Of a stretch of 64,000 nt of DNA, positions 42,011 through 51,493 are shown in pieces. The notes below the pieces were generated by a model. That model was not told where the DNA came from. It saw only the letters and a program-made list of their open reading frames with translations, and made no database searches. Position 1 is the first letter of the stretch; each line of letters opens with the position of its first letter. Source of the stretch: Leptospira sp. (GTDB taxonomy: Bacteria > Spirochaetota > Leptospiria > Leptospirales > Leptospiraceae); NCBI GenBank assembly GCA_027531445.1, contig JAPZRK010000002.1:32920-96919 (forward strand), written 5' to 3'. A program made the position numbers and the translations under genes.

Positions 42011-43914
42011 ATCATTCTTTTTCCAGAATTAGATTCCCAAGCCAAGTATTCATCATGAATTTTATATTCAGGAATAATGTCTTTAAATGCAAAAAAGATT
42101 TCTTTGTCTTTGTTTGCTTTGGCTAAGGAAAACAATTTATTTAATTTGTTTTGGAATAATAGCAGATTGTAGGATTCAAGTGGGGCCGCAATCCGAATCT
42201 TTGGGTGGTGCGTTTTTTTAATTCCTTCTTCGTCTAACATCAGTTCTTCGTAGAGCTTTTCACCAGGTCTTAATCCGGAAAATTCGATCTTGATATCTTT
42301 ATGAGGTGTGTAACCAGACAAACGGATCATCTCTTCTGCAAGGCCAAGAATTTTCACAGGTTCACCCATATCTAAAATAAAAATTTCTCCATGTTCGCCC
42401 ATAGAGCCCGCTTGTAAAACCAACTGGGTCGCTTCTGGAATCGTCATAAAATAGCGGATGACATCCGGATGCGTGACAGTAACAGGTCCACCTCGTTTGA
42501 TTTGTTCTCTGAAGCGGGGGATAACACTTCCATTCGAACCGAGCACGTTTCCGAATCGAACTGTAATGAATTTTGTTCGGGAATTTTGAGAAATATGTTG
42601 TAAATAAATTTCCGCAGCTCTCTTTGAAACTCCCATTACATTTACAGGATTCACTGCCTTGTCAGTAGAAATTAAAACGAATCGATCGACGCCATTTAAT
42701 CGGCAAACATCCGCTACATTCTTTGTTCCCATCACATTATTAAGCACGGCCTCGGACGGATTGATCTCCATCATCGGAACATGTTTATATGCGGCAGAGT
42801 GAAATACTACTGTTGGTTTATACCTTTCAAATACTGCAGATAAACGGGAGAGATTTTTTACATCGGCGATAACAGATTTGAACTCAATTCCAAACTCTGC
42901 AAAATCTTTACGAAGCTCATAGTCAATCTCGTAGAGTGGAGTTTCCGCCGCATCCAATAGAATCAATGATTTTGGTTTAAAAAGAGAAACCTGCCGACAG
43001 ATTTCTGATCCTATGGATCCACCTGCACCGGTTACAAGAATATCACGTCCTTCTAGATAAGATCGAATCTGATCGATTTCTAAATCGACTGTCGGTCGAC
43101 CTAACAAATCTTCTACTTGAACCTCGCGGAGTTGATTGAACTTAGGCTTATCTAAAAAGTATTCGCTAAACGATGGTAATATCTTAAAGTCTACATTGGC
43201 CGAATCACAAACTTTCATTAAATGGCTGATCGTTCGCCCATCCGGCTGAGATGCGGTCATAATGACTTTTTTAATTCCATATTTGTAGATTATTTCTTCA
43301 GCAGCATCCGTTTTCCCTAGAATGGGAACTCCCTGAATATAACCACCAATCTTTGCCTGGTTATCATCCAGATAACCGACAGGATTCAGATCAAGCTCAG
43401 CATGGCGTCTAACTTCTGCAAGAAATGTCGCCCCCAATTTTCCAGCGCCGACAAGAAGAATAGGAACGCCATCTTTTGTGTTTGCCTTAAAAATTTGATC
43501 TCGCAACATCCTCCAGCCCAAACTTCTTAGGCAAAGAAAGCCAAGTAAAAATAGAGCGTCTAATATCGGTACCATTCTCGAAAGTTGGGAGAACCGATTG
43601 TAAAAGAGAAGTGCGATGGTTGAAACGAGTGAGGACAAAAGTGTCGCTTTGATGATCTCTAGAAGGTCATGCAAAGATGCATACGACCAAAGAGAGCGAT
43701 AAATTCCGGAATAGAAAAAGACGATCGAACGTGAAAAAACAACGATAGCCGCACAAGTGAAGAAAGTTTCTTTATTATCTAAAAATCTGTAGTCCTCGAA
43801 ACGGACAATGTGCGCGAGAAAATAGGACAATATCATAAAAACAATGTCCACGGGGAAAACCCAATACCGTCTAGGGATGGAATTCATATCTAGGAAATAG
43901 TGTAAATTCTGCAA
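42007..43914 (-). CDS. CapD/FlaA1-type nucleotide-sugar epimerase/dehydratase, membrane-bound
   Basis: A 635-residue protein. Four N-terminal transmembrane segments (residues about 15-130) are followed by a first Rossmann region (VGAGKLGATFL) and a second extended SDR domain with GAGGSIGSEICRQ, HSAAYKHVPMME and VNVMGVSKRAAE. The SMK/MGxSK form without Tyr is normal for this family. Members act as UDP-GlcNAc 4,6-dehydratases or 5-epimerases in capsule, O-antigen or flagellin glycosylation. The end overlaps the SspB-like gene by 4 bases. Substrate not determined. Confidence 0.9.
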   Translation of the reverse strand: MQNLHYFLDMNSIPRRYWVFPVDIVFMILSYFLAHIVRFEDYRFLDNKETFFTCAAIVVFSRSIVFFYSGIYRSLWSYASLHDLLEIIKATLLSSLVSTIALLFYNRFSQLSRMVPILDALFLLGFLCLRSLGWRMLRDQIFKANTKDGVPILLVGAGKLGATFLAEVRRHAELDLNPVGYLDDNQAKIGGYIQGVPILGKTDAAEEIIYKYGIKKVIMTASQPDGRTISHLMKVCDSANVDFKILPSFSEYFLDKPKFNQLREVQVEDLLGRPTVDLEIDQIRSYLEGRDILVTGAGGSIGSEICRQVSLFKPKSLILLDAAETPLYEIDYELRKDFAEFGIEFKSVIADVKNLSRLSAVFERYKPTVVFHSAAYKHVPMMEINPSEAVLNNVMGTKNVADVCRLNGVDRFVLISTDKAVNPVNVMGVSKRAAEIYLQHISQNSRTKFITVRFGNVLGSNGSVIPRFREQIKRGGPVTVTHPDVIRYFMTIPEATQLVLQAGSMGEHGEIFILDMGEPVKILGLAEEMIRLSGYTPHKDIKIEFSGLRPGEKLYEELMLDEEGIKKTHHPKIRIAAPLESYNLLLFQNKLNKLFSLAKANKDKEIFFAFKDIIPEYKIHDEYLAWESNSGKRMI

Positions 43915-43969
43915 AATTCCTTGTAAATACAGAATCTATACCGAATATCAGAAAAGAGGAAAAAGCTTT

Positions 43970-44497
43970 TTGAATTCTCTTGTAATCAGACTATCTGGAC
44001 ACCTTTCTGCAGAACTTGGCTCCGAATTGTATCTCAAGGTGAAAGAAATATGCCAATCTCCTTCTTTGTTTTGTCTGGATGGGAGTTCCTTAACCAATCT
44101 TGATGTTGTGGGTGCCGAATATCTCAAAAAAATGGAAGCGAAAACCAAATCGACTGGATCAAAAATCGCTTTTTTTGGCATCAGTCCTGCACTTCAAACG
44201 CAATTCATAGATTTACAAATCTCTAAGCTTTTCCCATTCTTTGAATCAGAAATTGGAGCAAAAAAATACCTAGAGTCACAAGTTTTACCCACGGAACCGG
44301 CAAACGAAATCAATGTAAAGCCAGTAAATCAAACTGTGACAGCCACAGTTCAGACTAAGACTTCTCTCATTTATTGTCCTTTTTGTGATCATGAATTGCG
44401 ATTTTATCGAATCGGCGATCATCTCTGTCCCGCCTGTGAAAACAAGTTTTCAGTGAACCAAAAAGGTTGGACCACGCCTTACGAAAAGTTAGTGTAA
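43970..44497 (+). CDS. STAS domain-zinc ribbon protein
   Basis: A 175-residue protein from a TTG start with AGAGGA ten bases upstream. Residues 1-100 are STAS-like (anti-sigma antagonist fold). The usual D-S-S-G phosphorylation site reads D45-V-V-G, so there is no phosphorylatable serine. A linker of about 35 residues leads to a zinc ribbon: C136-P-F-C139 and C153-P-A-C156. I do not know a family with this combination. It could be a scaffold in a stressosome-like or partner-switching network. It is divergent from the CapD gene by 55 bases and overlaps hrpB convergently by 9 bases. Confidence 0.6.
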   Translation: MNSLVIRLSGHLSAELGSELYLKVKEICQSPSLFCLDGSSLTNLDVVGAEYLKKMEAKTKSTGSKIAFFGISPALQTQFIDLQISKLFPFFESEIGAKKYLESQVLPTEPANEINVKPVNQTVTATVQTKTSLIYCPFCDHELRFYRIGDHLCPACENKFSVNQKGWTTPYEKLV

Positions 44498-47026
44498 CAT
44501 TCGTTTTTTTGTCCCTTTTGTAGGGACTGCCTCCCAAGGAGCATCCGGCCATGGGTGTCTTGGATATCTACCTTTTAACTCTTTTTTCACCTCATGGTAA
44601 GTAATGTTCCAAAAGTTTTTTAAATCCTTTGTAATTTGTACAGGTTTGCCAGAAGGTGAGAGTAGATGAAAGGTGACTGGCAGCTGAGCACCTACAATTC
44701 TTGGAGTTTCGGAAAGGCCGAATAACTCTTGTAATTTAACAGCAAGGATTGCACTGCCATCAGAATATTGGATTTTGATTTTTGAACCACTTGGTACGAT
44801 AAAATACAATGGCGCTTCTTTATCTAAAATCTCACGTTCATTATAGTTGAGCACTGACAAAATAGCACTTGTACGATCAAAATCAAATAGATCAACATTC
44901 GATTTCTCTAAATCAAATAAAGGAAAATACCAAGACTCTAAATTGTTTAGAAAATAATCCTCATTGATATTTGGAAAATGAATAGGGGAGTTACTTAGTA
45001 GGTTGATCCGGTGTAAAAGTTGCGCACTAAGCGGATCTGAAAACAATGTTTTGATAACACCATGTTTTGCGAAGTAGTCAAAAATAGCTTTTTGTTTAGC
45101 TAAAATATCCTTTGATCTGCTCGCAGGAATTTGTTTCATCGAAATTTCGCCAAACATTTCTTCTTGATAAGACTTCAAAAACAAAGGAGACTTTTCATTG
45201 TTTTCTAAAACATGCGTTTGTTTAGAGACTAATTGGTGTTTATGAATCGTAAAAATATTTAACTCATCAATTTCGCAATACATGGTTATTTTTGCTTCTG
45301 TTTCGTCGCCATTTGAATCGAGAACAACTATCCATTCTGGAGGATTCAGTATATTTTTGCCTTCTAGTGTGGCTCCTTTGCCATTCGACAGTTTGTATTT
45401 TTTTGAATTTGGTAATGACCTCCGCTTTGCGATTCGGTCAGGGAAGGCAAGACTGAGCAACAATCCAATATCGTCTTTTTCTAATATAGGTTGGTCTACT
45501 GTAGTATCAGTAAATGATATCGTATCCAAAATCTTTATCAGTTGGGTTTTGATTTGTTTAAGTTTGGGGAAATGATCTATGTTTTTACTACGCTTCCAAT
45601 TTTCCCAAAAGCCTGTGAATTCCAATAATTCACCTTTAGAATCATTGATCGTTCTAATCTCTGTAAAAACTGCTGCGAGCTCAGCGGCTAACACACTCCT
45701 ACCAATCTCCGCTAAGCGAATGCACATAACAGAAATTCGAAGTGGTAAAGGAAGTAGGGTAGCATTTCGACCTAAATTTGTAACTTGGGCATTTTCGTTC
45801 AAACAATTCAAAGTTGTAAGTAGGCGGTTTAACTCATTGATCGTTCCCAACCCTGGATGATCAAGCAGAGGCAATTCTGCAATATTTTCTCCCCATAAAT
45901 AGGAAAGGAGTACTAAATGTGAGATATCTGATTCTAAAATTTCTGGTCTATGAGAATGCACAAAACTAGATTCTGTTTCTTTGGACCATAATCTATATGA
46001 AGTTCCTGGCGCTTCTCTTCCTGCTCGACCAGATCTTTGTTTGGCGGAGGATAGACTGATTCGAACCTTCTCTAGCCTTGTTAGCCCAGAACTGGGTTCA
46101 AAAATGGATCGCTTACAAAATCCAGTGTCCACCACAACTCGAACATTTGGAATTGTAATTGATGATTCAGCAATGTTTGTGGCAAGTATTACTTTTCGTT
46201 TATCTGCTGGCTCAATTTTGAAGACCTTTTCTTGTTCTTCAAAAGACATATCACCATATAATTTATGAATGGTGGTAAAAGGATTCTCCCCAATGACTTT
46301 GTTTAATTCTCGTTCTGCCTCATGGATCTCTGATACACCAGAGAAAAATACCAACACATCTCCGTTATGCGCAGACATTACCTTTGGGATTAAATCTGCG
46401 AGTCGTAAACTCTGTCTCTTATCAGAATCTCCTTGGTAAACGATGTCAACAGGGAATGATTGTCCATTGGCATAGATTGTAGAAATGTTCTGTTCTAACG
46501 ATTCGAAATTGATTCCATCTAACGTAGCAGACATAATCAGAATTTTTAAATCTTTTCGGAATAATTGTTGTGCCCTTCGAAGCAAGGCCAGACAAAAATC
46601 AGAATCGATTTTTCGCTCATGAAATTCATCGAGAATGATTAGCCCATATTCAGAAATTTCCGGATCTGCTAGTAACATCCGCGTAAGTATCCCATCAGTG
46701 ACAACTTCAAGTTTGGTATTTTTCGAAACTTGACTTTCAAATCTGATGCGATATCCAATTTCAGATCCAATTTCGGAACCGTGATTCTGTGCAAGTCGAC
46801 GGGCTGCATTTTTTGCCGCAATCCTTCGAGGTTCGAGTATCAGTATTTTTTTATTTTCAATGAGATTTGCCTTAAGTAATTCAAGAGGCAAAAAGGTGGT
46901 TTTTCCAGAACCTGGCGGAGCTTGGAGAATGGTAATGGGATTTTGACGAAGGGATGTAAGAACTGCATCCAGTTTTTCTAGAACGGGATACTTGCTTCGG
47001 AGATTTTGGTCCTGCAAATTGGTCAC
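44489..47026 (-). CDS. hrpB: ATP-dependent helicase HrpB
   Basis: An 845-residue DEAH-box helicase, usual HrpB length. Motif I is APPGSGKTTFLP, motif II DEFHER, motif III SATLDG, and motif VI near QRSGRAGR, followed by the long HrpB C-terminal domain that ends with a PLTYGRLWQ-like region replaced here by GRYPRHPWPDAPW. HrpB homologues are RNA/DNA helicases of uncertain cellular role. The gene is divergent from the small membrane gene at 47231 across a 204-base gap. Family firm, function in the cell not. Confidence 0.94.
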   Translation of the reverse strand: MTNLQDQNLRSKYPVLEKLDAVLTSLRQNPITILQAPPGSGKTTFLPLELLKANLIENKKILILEPRRIAAKNAARRLAQNHGSEIGSEIGYRIRFESQVSKNTKLEVVTDGILTRMLLADPEISEYGLIILDEFHERKIDSDFCLALLRRAQQLFRKDLKILIMSATLDGINFESLEQNISTIYANGQSFPVDIVYQGDSDKRQSLRLADLIPKVMSAHNGDVLVFFSGVSEIHEAERELNKVIGENPFTTIHKLYGDMSFEEQEKVFKIEPADKRKVILATNIAESSITIPNVRVVVDTGFCKRSIFEPSSGLTRLEKVRISLSSAKQRSGRAGREAPGTSYRLWSKETESSFVHSHRPEILESDISHLVLLSYLWGENIAELPLLDHPGLGTINELNRLLTTLNCLNENAQVTNLGRNATLLPLPLRISVMCIRLAEIGRSVLAAELAAVFTEIRTINDSKGELLEFTGFWENWKRSKNIDHFPKLKQIKTQLIKILDTISFTDTTVDQPILEKDDIGLLLSLAFPDRIAKRRSLPNSKKYKLSNGKGATLEGKNILNPPEWIVVLDSNGDETEAKITMYCEIDELNIFTIHKHQLVSKQTHVLENNEKSPLFLKSYQEEMFGEISMKQIPASRSKDILAKQKAIFDYFAKHGVIKTLFSDPLSAQLLHRINLLSNSPIHFPNINEDYFLNNLESWYFPLFDLEKSNVDLFDFDRTSAILSVLNYNEREILDKEAPLYFIVPSGSKIKIQYSDGSAILAVKLQELFGLSETPRIVGAQLPVTFHLLSPSGKPVQITKDLKNFWNITYHEVKKELKGRYPRHPWPDAPWEAVPTKGTKKRMLH

Positions 47027-47122
47027 TTCAACTGATTGAATTGAATGAATCTAGACCCGCTTCTGTCAATGATAGATCTGGCAATTGGATTACCTTTAAT
47101 TATGGAGCAATATGCAACTTCC

Positions 47123-47138
47123 CATAATGTATATTATG
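47123..47138. promoter_or_regulatory. Perfect CATAAT/ATTATG inverted repeat in the hrpB upstream gap
   Basis: The only sizeable non-coding gap here (47027-47230) separates divergent genes. It contains a 6+6-base perfect inverted repeat around a GTAT centre, 97 bases from the hrpB start and 93 from the plus-strand gene. It could be a regulator site or simply part of an AT-rich promoter. I see no clear -35/-10 pair. Confidence 0.25.
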
Positions 47139-47230
47139 TCGTATGACGTTGATTCTGAAAGTGTACAGAAAGGGACAAAGAAAGTGCTTTCCCTTTCACT
47201 AAAAAACGAGTAAGCTCCTTCGAAAACCAT

Positions 47231-47611
47231 ATGAAACGAAACTTAGGACTTATTTTTTTAGCCTTCTTTTGGATTAGTGTTTCCGAGTTTTTCCGAAATG
47301 AATTTTTACTCAAACAACACTGGGAAGAACATTACCGATCCTTTGGTATGAATTTTCCTTCAGATCCGGAAAACGGTGCCATTTGGGGCATTTGGTCTCT
47401 ATGTTTTAGCATAGTTATCTATATCATTTCTTCCAAATTCAGCTTTTTTCAAAGCGTTCTCCTTTCCTGGACGATCGGTTTTATCTTAATGTGGCTGGTG
47501 ATTGGCAACTTGGGTGTTTTGCCATGGACGATTCTGCCATATGCCGTACCGCTGAGTATACTAGAAGTGTGGATCGCCGTTTTGATTCTATCTAAAGCCG
47601 ATCGCAAATAG
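47231..47611 (+). CDS. Small membrane protein of unknown function
   Basis: A 126-residue protein with four hydrophobic segments (for example LGLIFLAFFWISVSEFF, IWGIWSLCFSIVIYIIS, SVLLSWTIGFILMWLVI and LEVWIAVLILS). No family is recognised. A hydrophilic loop with acidic residues (EEHYRSF) follows the first helix. The stop codon is inside a UUCG hairpin shared with the convergent HAMP gene. Function unknown. Confidence 0.7.
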   Translation: MKRNLGLIFLAFFWISVSEFFRNEFLLKQHWEEHYRSFGMNFPSDPENGAIWGIWSLCFSIVIYIISSKFSFFQSVLLSWTIGFILMWLVIGNLGVLPWTILPYAVPLSILEVWIAVLILSKADRK

Positions 47612-47621
47612 CTTCGGCTAT
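47608..47621 (+). terminator. UUCG-tetraloop hairpin between convergent genes
   Basis: A 5-bp stem ATAGC/GCTAT closes the stable C(UUCG)G loop, and the TAG stop of the small membrane gene is in its 5' arm. It lies directly before the convergent HAMP gene's stop. The downstream tract is only mildly T-rich, so it may serve as a weak bidirectional terminator or an mRNA-end stabiliser. Confidence 0.35.
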
Positions 47622-47624
47622 CAG

Positions 47625-48176
47625 TTAACCTTTCTTTTGTTCATCCTGAGCGACTCTTTTTTGAATCACTTCATTCAATAATTCGACTAACTCTTGAAAT
47701 TCGTCACCTTTACGAACCCGTATTTTTTCAATTGGCTGACCAGATGCCATTCGTTGCAACGAACGTTTGATACTAAAGACAGGACCGGCCATTTTATGGG
47801 ATTTGAAGATAGAAAAAACAGTGATCAATGCCAGATACAACGCTGATAATGTAACAACTGCATTGAACTGGATTGTGTACATACTGAGTTGATGGTCATA
47901 ATTTGGGAGGTATATATCTCGTGGGACGTATTTAAACTTTTCTTCGCCGGGCCCCGCGTCTTCATTTTCGACTTTCCAGTAGACCACCTGAGCATCTTGC
48001 CTGAGTCGGAATACAGCTCCACCGTCGAACTTAGATTGATTGAGCCAATAGAGAAAGGCCAATGTCACAGACACACCAGAAATAAAAAGAAGTGAATAAT
48101 GGAGTAAAAACTTAAATTGAAATTCTTTATCTACAATGTACTGAAAACGGAAAGATTTCTTTTGATGCGTGGACAT
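47625..48176 (-). CDS. Two-TM HAMP-type membrane protein without output domain
   Basis: A 183-residue protein. Two transmembrane helices (residues about 24-45 and 103-125) flank an extracytoplasmic loop of about 57 residues. A C-terminal HAMP-like segment (HKMAGPVFSIKRSLQRMASG, then EFQELVELLNE) follows, and the protein then ends. HAMP domains normally pass signals to a kinase, methyl-accepting or cyclase domain; none is attached here. It might pair with another protein, or be a chemoreceptor-like fragment that is stable by itself. No partner gene is adjacent. HAMP call moderate. Confidence 0.6.
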   Translation of the reverse strand: MSTHQKKSFRFQYIVDKEFQFKFLLHYSLLFISGVSVTLAFLYWLNQSKFDGGAVFRLRQDAQVVYWKVENEDAGPGEEKFKYVPRDIYLPNYDHQLSMYTIQFNAVVTLSALYLALITVFSIFKSHKMAGPVFSIKRSLQRMASGQPIEKIRVRKGDEFQELVELLNEVIQKRVAQDEQKKG

Positions 48177-48254
48177 AAATGAAAACGATCTCCTGCTATT
48201 ACGTTCCTTAGCATTGTAACAGGACTTGGAGAAAAGTCAAAAAACTTCCAAGAA

Positions 48255-49319
48255 TTAACGGATTTTTTCTGTTTCTAATACCTGACCGATCGGAATTTCT
48301 AAGACTCCGTCTATCATTTCAATTTGAAGGTGTGTCTCTGACTGTCCAAGTATGACACCACGGTACTCTCGACCATCTTCCATTCGTACAAGTTCCAGTC
48401 TGGCATACTGTTTGAAGAGATCAGCTTCACCCGTAAGGGTTGCTTGTGTTTGAAGTGCTTTTAATTCCTTATCTTCCTTAGGTAAGAGTTTTGCGGGAAC
48501 GGAGGGCTCATCTAACACGACCGCAAGTTGGTAACCTGCTTCAATGACAGAAGGTTCATTTGCATTTTTAGACTTTACAGATACGGCTCCATCTCTAACT
48601 GCAACTAAGTTGCGACCCTTCCCATCATAGGCAACACTAAATGTCGTTCCTCTCAATTGAGTTTCTACATCTCCAGAAAGCACGGACAAACTAGCATTTT
48701 TTTTCAATTTGTCAGCAATGATCAAAACCTTACCGGAATGGACTTCAATCGTTTGTTGGGACGAGAATGAGAAAGATTGTGAAGAAAGAATCTTTACTTG
48801 CGAATTTGCTGAAATGCGCAACCAAGTCCGATTTGGAAAAACAATGTCCAATATTCCATTCTTTCCAACAATTAAAAGATCGCCAGATTCGATTCCGATT
48901 TCCTGATTCTTTGCTATGCTAGTGCTTTCAGTTGTCCCATCCTTTTGTAAGGAAATGTCACCTTTAGAATAGGCAACTTTACCAACGAGAGGAGCTGGTT
49001 TTTCTTGAACGATAGTTTCTGAACCTACAGCAGATGAAGCTAATGAAGATTCTGGAGTAAACTTTGTGTATTCCGAAAGTAAAAAAACCACACTGAGGGA
49101 TGCCGCCGCAAGTAGAGAGGCCCCAAACCAAACTTTCGTTACATTCGAGAAGCCTTGTGCGTTTGACTTCTTAATGGGTTCGTACAAATCAGGATATTTC
49201 AATGAGCGGGTTGAAAGTTCTTCCCAGGATGGGAAGGCCTGCTTGAGTGTAACTTCACTCAGGCGACTAAGCGCACCTTCAATTTGATGAATCGATGATT
49301 TTGATTCTTTTTCGTCCAT
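48255..49319 (-). CDS. FecR-domain regulator (anti-sigma/sensor)
   Basis: A 354-residue protein with a cytoplasmic N-terminal helix region of about 60 residues, one transmembrane segment (about residues 62-84) and an extracytoplasmic FecR domain, with GESGDLL-type sequence IGIESGDLLIVGKNGILDI and TQLRGTTFSVAYD near residues 210-225. FecR proteins relay outer-membrane signals to ECF sigma factors. The start follows the ECF sigma gene with a two-base gap. No TonB-dependent receptor is present in the window, unlike classical Fec systems. The C-terminal 60 residues form a separate strand-rich tail. Confidence 0.85.
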   Translation of the reverse strand: MDEKESKSSIHQIEGALSRLSEVTLKQAFPSWEELSTRSLKYPDLYEPIKKSNAQGFSNVTKVWFGASLLAAASLSVVFLLSEYTKFTPESSLASSAVGSETIVQEKPAPLVGKVAYSKGDISLQKDGTTESTSIAKNQEIGIESGDLLIVGKNGILDIVFPNRTWLRISANSQVKILSSQSFSFSSQQTIEVHSGKVLIIADKLKKNASLSVLSGDVETQLRGTTFSVAYDGKGRNLVAVRDGAVSVKSKNANEPSVIEAGYQLAVVLDEPSVPAKLLPKEDKELKALQTQATLTGEADLFKQYARLELVRMEDGREYRGVILGQSETHLQIEMIDGVLEIPIGQVLETEKIR

Positions 49320-49321
49320 GA

Positions 49322-49840
49322 TTAATCCGGAATTAAATTCTCGCGTAATGCGATGGCTTGCAATTTTTCCGTTGCGCGAATCACCAATCGTGATGCCGTA
49401 GAGACCGATACATTTAAAATTTCTGAAATTTGTGCTAGCTGGAAACCTTCTACATTTTTTAAAAGAATGGCACTTCGTTCGTCTTCTTTTAATTCATCTA
49501 AAAAACTATACAACCTTGCTTCTAAATCTTGAAGTTCAGCCACCTTCTCCAAGTTAGGATTGTGGCTATGAAGTTCCATTTCCTCGGATTGGATCTCCCT
49601 TGTTGTTGAAAACTTCTTTGCAAAATTGATGGATAGGTTACGTGCGATGGTATACAGAACCATCACTGATTTTTCCTCAGTGAGCCCCGCATTTGCATAA
49701 TGTTTATGAAAGCTCAAAAAGCTATCTTGCATCAAATCCATCGCTGTGTCCGCATTCTGTGTATATTTATAAAGAAAGTCAAAAATCCTTTTATGACTTC
49801 TTTCGTAGATTTGGCTCATCGAAACCAGATTCTCAGACAC
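49322..49840 (-). CDS. ECF-type sigma factor
   Basis: A 172-residue protein with both sigma regions: region 2 from about residue 15 to 80 (FDFLYKYTQNADTAMDLMQD) and region 4 with a helix-turn-helix (LAQISEILNVSVSTASRLV). The frame can start at GTG 49840 or at ATG 49819 (MSQIYERS), which fits the family start better. It is co-transcribed with the FecR-type gene two bases downstream. It probably directs RNA polymerase to envelope-stress or import genes, with FecR controlling its activity. Target promoters are not identified. Confidence 0.9.
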   Translation of the reverse strand: MSENLVSMSQIYERSHKRIFDFLYKYTQNADTAMDLMQDSFLSFHKHYANAGLTEEKSVMVLYTIARNLSINFAKKFSTTREIQSEEMELHSHNPNLEKVAELQDLEARLYSFLDELKEDERSAILLKNVEGFQLAQISEILNVSVSTASRLVIRATEKLQAIALRENLIPD

Positions 49841-49942
49841 AGTGGTTCAACATCCTCTGGGAATCTATCTCATGACAAGAAAAAACTACATATCTTTCTG
49901 AGTATGATGACAATTCAGAAATCATGAATTCTCACAAAAGCT

Positions 49943-51346
49943 TCACTTTTCTTTCTGGATGGCATTTGATGCAGCATTTTTGTATGCACCGATCATGGTG
50001 GGATAATTGAAAATATGTTCCGTAAAGTATTCGATGGGACCTTTTAGATTTACGATGCATTGCCCTAATGCAATGAGTTCAGTCGCTTTGTCAGAAATGA
50101 TATGAACTCCCAAAACTCGTCTTGTGGGTTTTTCGTAAAGGATCTTAACGAGCCCGTCACCATCTCCACTGATTTGTGCCCTTGTAATTGTATCAAATTT
50201 TGCAACGCCGACCCCATAATCCACACCGCGGGCTTTTAAAGCTTCTTCGGTTGGTCCAATCGTTGCGATCTCAGGGAGAGTATAAATACCGATTGGGAAT
50301 GATTCAGTATCTACAGGATGCGGCGCCCCACCAAACACATGTTTTGCAACATATGCACCTTGGTACATCGATACGGATGCAAGAGAAGGAAAACCTATCA
50401 CGTCACCGCAAGCGTAAATGCTTGGAACCGCTGTTTGATAGTTTTCGTTGACAATGATTTGTTTGCGATCATTTACCTTAACGCCAATAGATTCCAATCC
50501 AAGATTTTCGACATTCCCCACTCTACCTCTGGAGATTAATACTTGATCTACAACGATCACTTCTCCAGTGGAAGTCGTTATATGAACAGATTTACCATCG
50601 CTGGATTTCTGGTAAGATTGAATCGATGACGATGTATGGATCTCGATGCCTGCCGCTTTCATATATTGCGTCATCGCTTCTGAAATTTCGTGATCTAGAA
50701 AACCTAAAATACGATCCCCAGAATCAAAAAGATGCACTTTGATTCCGATATGAGAAAAAATGGTCGCGTATTCCGAACCAATGATACCTGCACCAATGAC
50801 AGCAATAGAAGAAGGCATATTTTTGATGGAAAAAAGTCCATCGCTGTCATAAATCAATCCATCTTCAAAAGGGATATTTTCGTTGGTTGGACGTCTCGGC
50901 GAACTTCCAGTTGCAATGAGTATCACATCAGTTTCATATACTTTCTTCCGACCACCTGCATCCGTTACCTCAACAGTATTCGGATCCAAAATCTTTCCCC
51001 AACCAGTGAAAGTAGTAACTCGATTCTGAATCATCTGTTCTCTAGTAACATCTTCTTCCTTTTCGATTACAGTGGAAGCTCTATGCATTAACTCTTGCAA
51101 TGTGAGCTGATTGGATGTAGGTGTCTGCAATCCATGAATCGTAGAAAGTCGCAGATTTCGATAGAACCTGCTGGTTTCTTGCAAAGATTTGGATGGAATT
51201 GTGCCCCAATGCACACATCCTCCTCCTAAATAAGGGTCTTTTTCAATCAGGGCCGCTTTTTTACCCATTTTCGTAGCTTGGATGGCACATTTTTGAGCGG
51301 CTGGACCGCCCCCGATAGCAATAAGATCAAATCGATTGATGGACAT
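49943..51346 (-). CDS. sthA: Soluble pyridine nucleotide transhydrogenase
   Basis: A 467-residue flavoprotein of the disulfide-reductase fold. The FAD loop is AIGGGPAAQ. The region GGGCVHWGTIPSKS has Cys44, but the second redox cysteine is Thr49, which is the hallmark of SthA compared with lipoamide dehydrogenase. An NAD-binding motif GAGIIGSEYA follows near residue 182. The enzyme balances NADH and NADPH. The gene is single, about 100 bases from the ECF gene on one side and 150 from the cyclase on the other. Firm, with lipoamide dehydrogenase excluded by the missing Cys. Confidence 0.92.
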   Translation of the reverse strand: MSINRFDLIAIGGGPAAQKCAIQATKMGKKAALIEKDPYLGGGCVHWGTIPSKSLQETSRFYRNLRLSTIHGLQTPTSNQLTLQELMHRASTVIEKEEDVTREQMIQNRVTTFTGWGKILDPNTVEVTDAGGRKKVYETDVILIATGSSPRRPTNENIPFEDGLIYDSDGLFSIKNMPSSIAVIGAGIIGSEYATIFSHIGIKVHLFDSGDRILGFLDHEISEAMTQYMKAAGIEIHTSSSIQSYQKSSDGKSVHITTSTGEVIVVDQVLISRGRVGNVENLGLESIGVKVNDRKQIIVNENYQTAVPSIYACGDVIGFPSLASVSMYQGAYVAKHVFGGAPHPVDTESFPIGIYTLPEIATIGPTEEALKARGVDYGVGVAKFDTITRAQISGDGDGLVKILYEKPTRRVLGVHIISDKATELIALGQCIVNLKGPIEYFTEHIFNYPTMIGAYKNAASNAIQKEK

Positions 51347-51493
51347 ATAAAATTGGACTTAAGTAACTTTATCGTCCCAAGTCCTGACAATTACAAGCAG
51401 TTCTCTGTTCTTATTGGACAAAACAAATAATTTCTGACCTACCGAAATGCTTGCATAAGCACGGAGATCCCATTCTCATCGTGAAAGGCTCGC

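Noticed and set aside
42007..43914. Missing Tyr in the CapD-type epimerase MGxSK motif
   Set aside because: This is the normal form in the CapD/FlaA1 family, unlike the loss in the gene at 29617.
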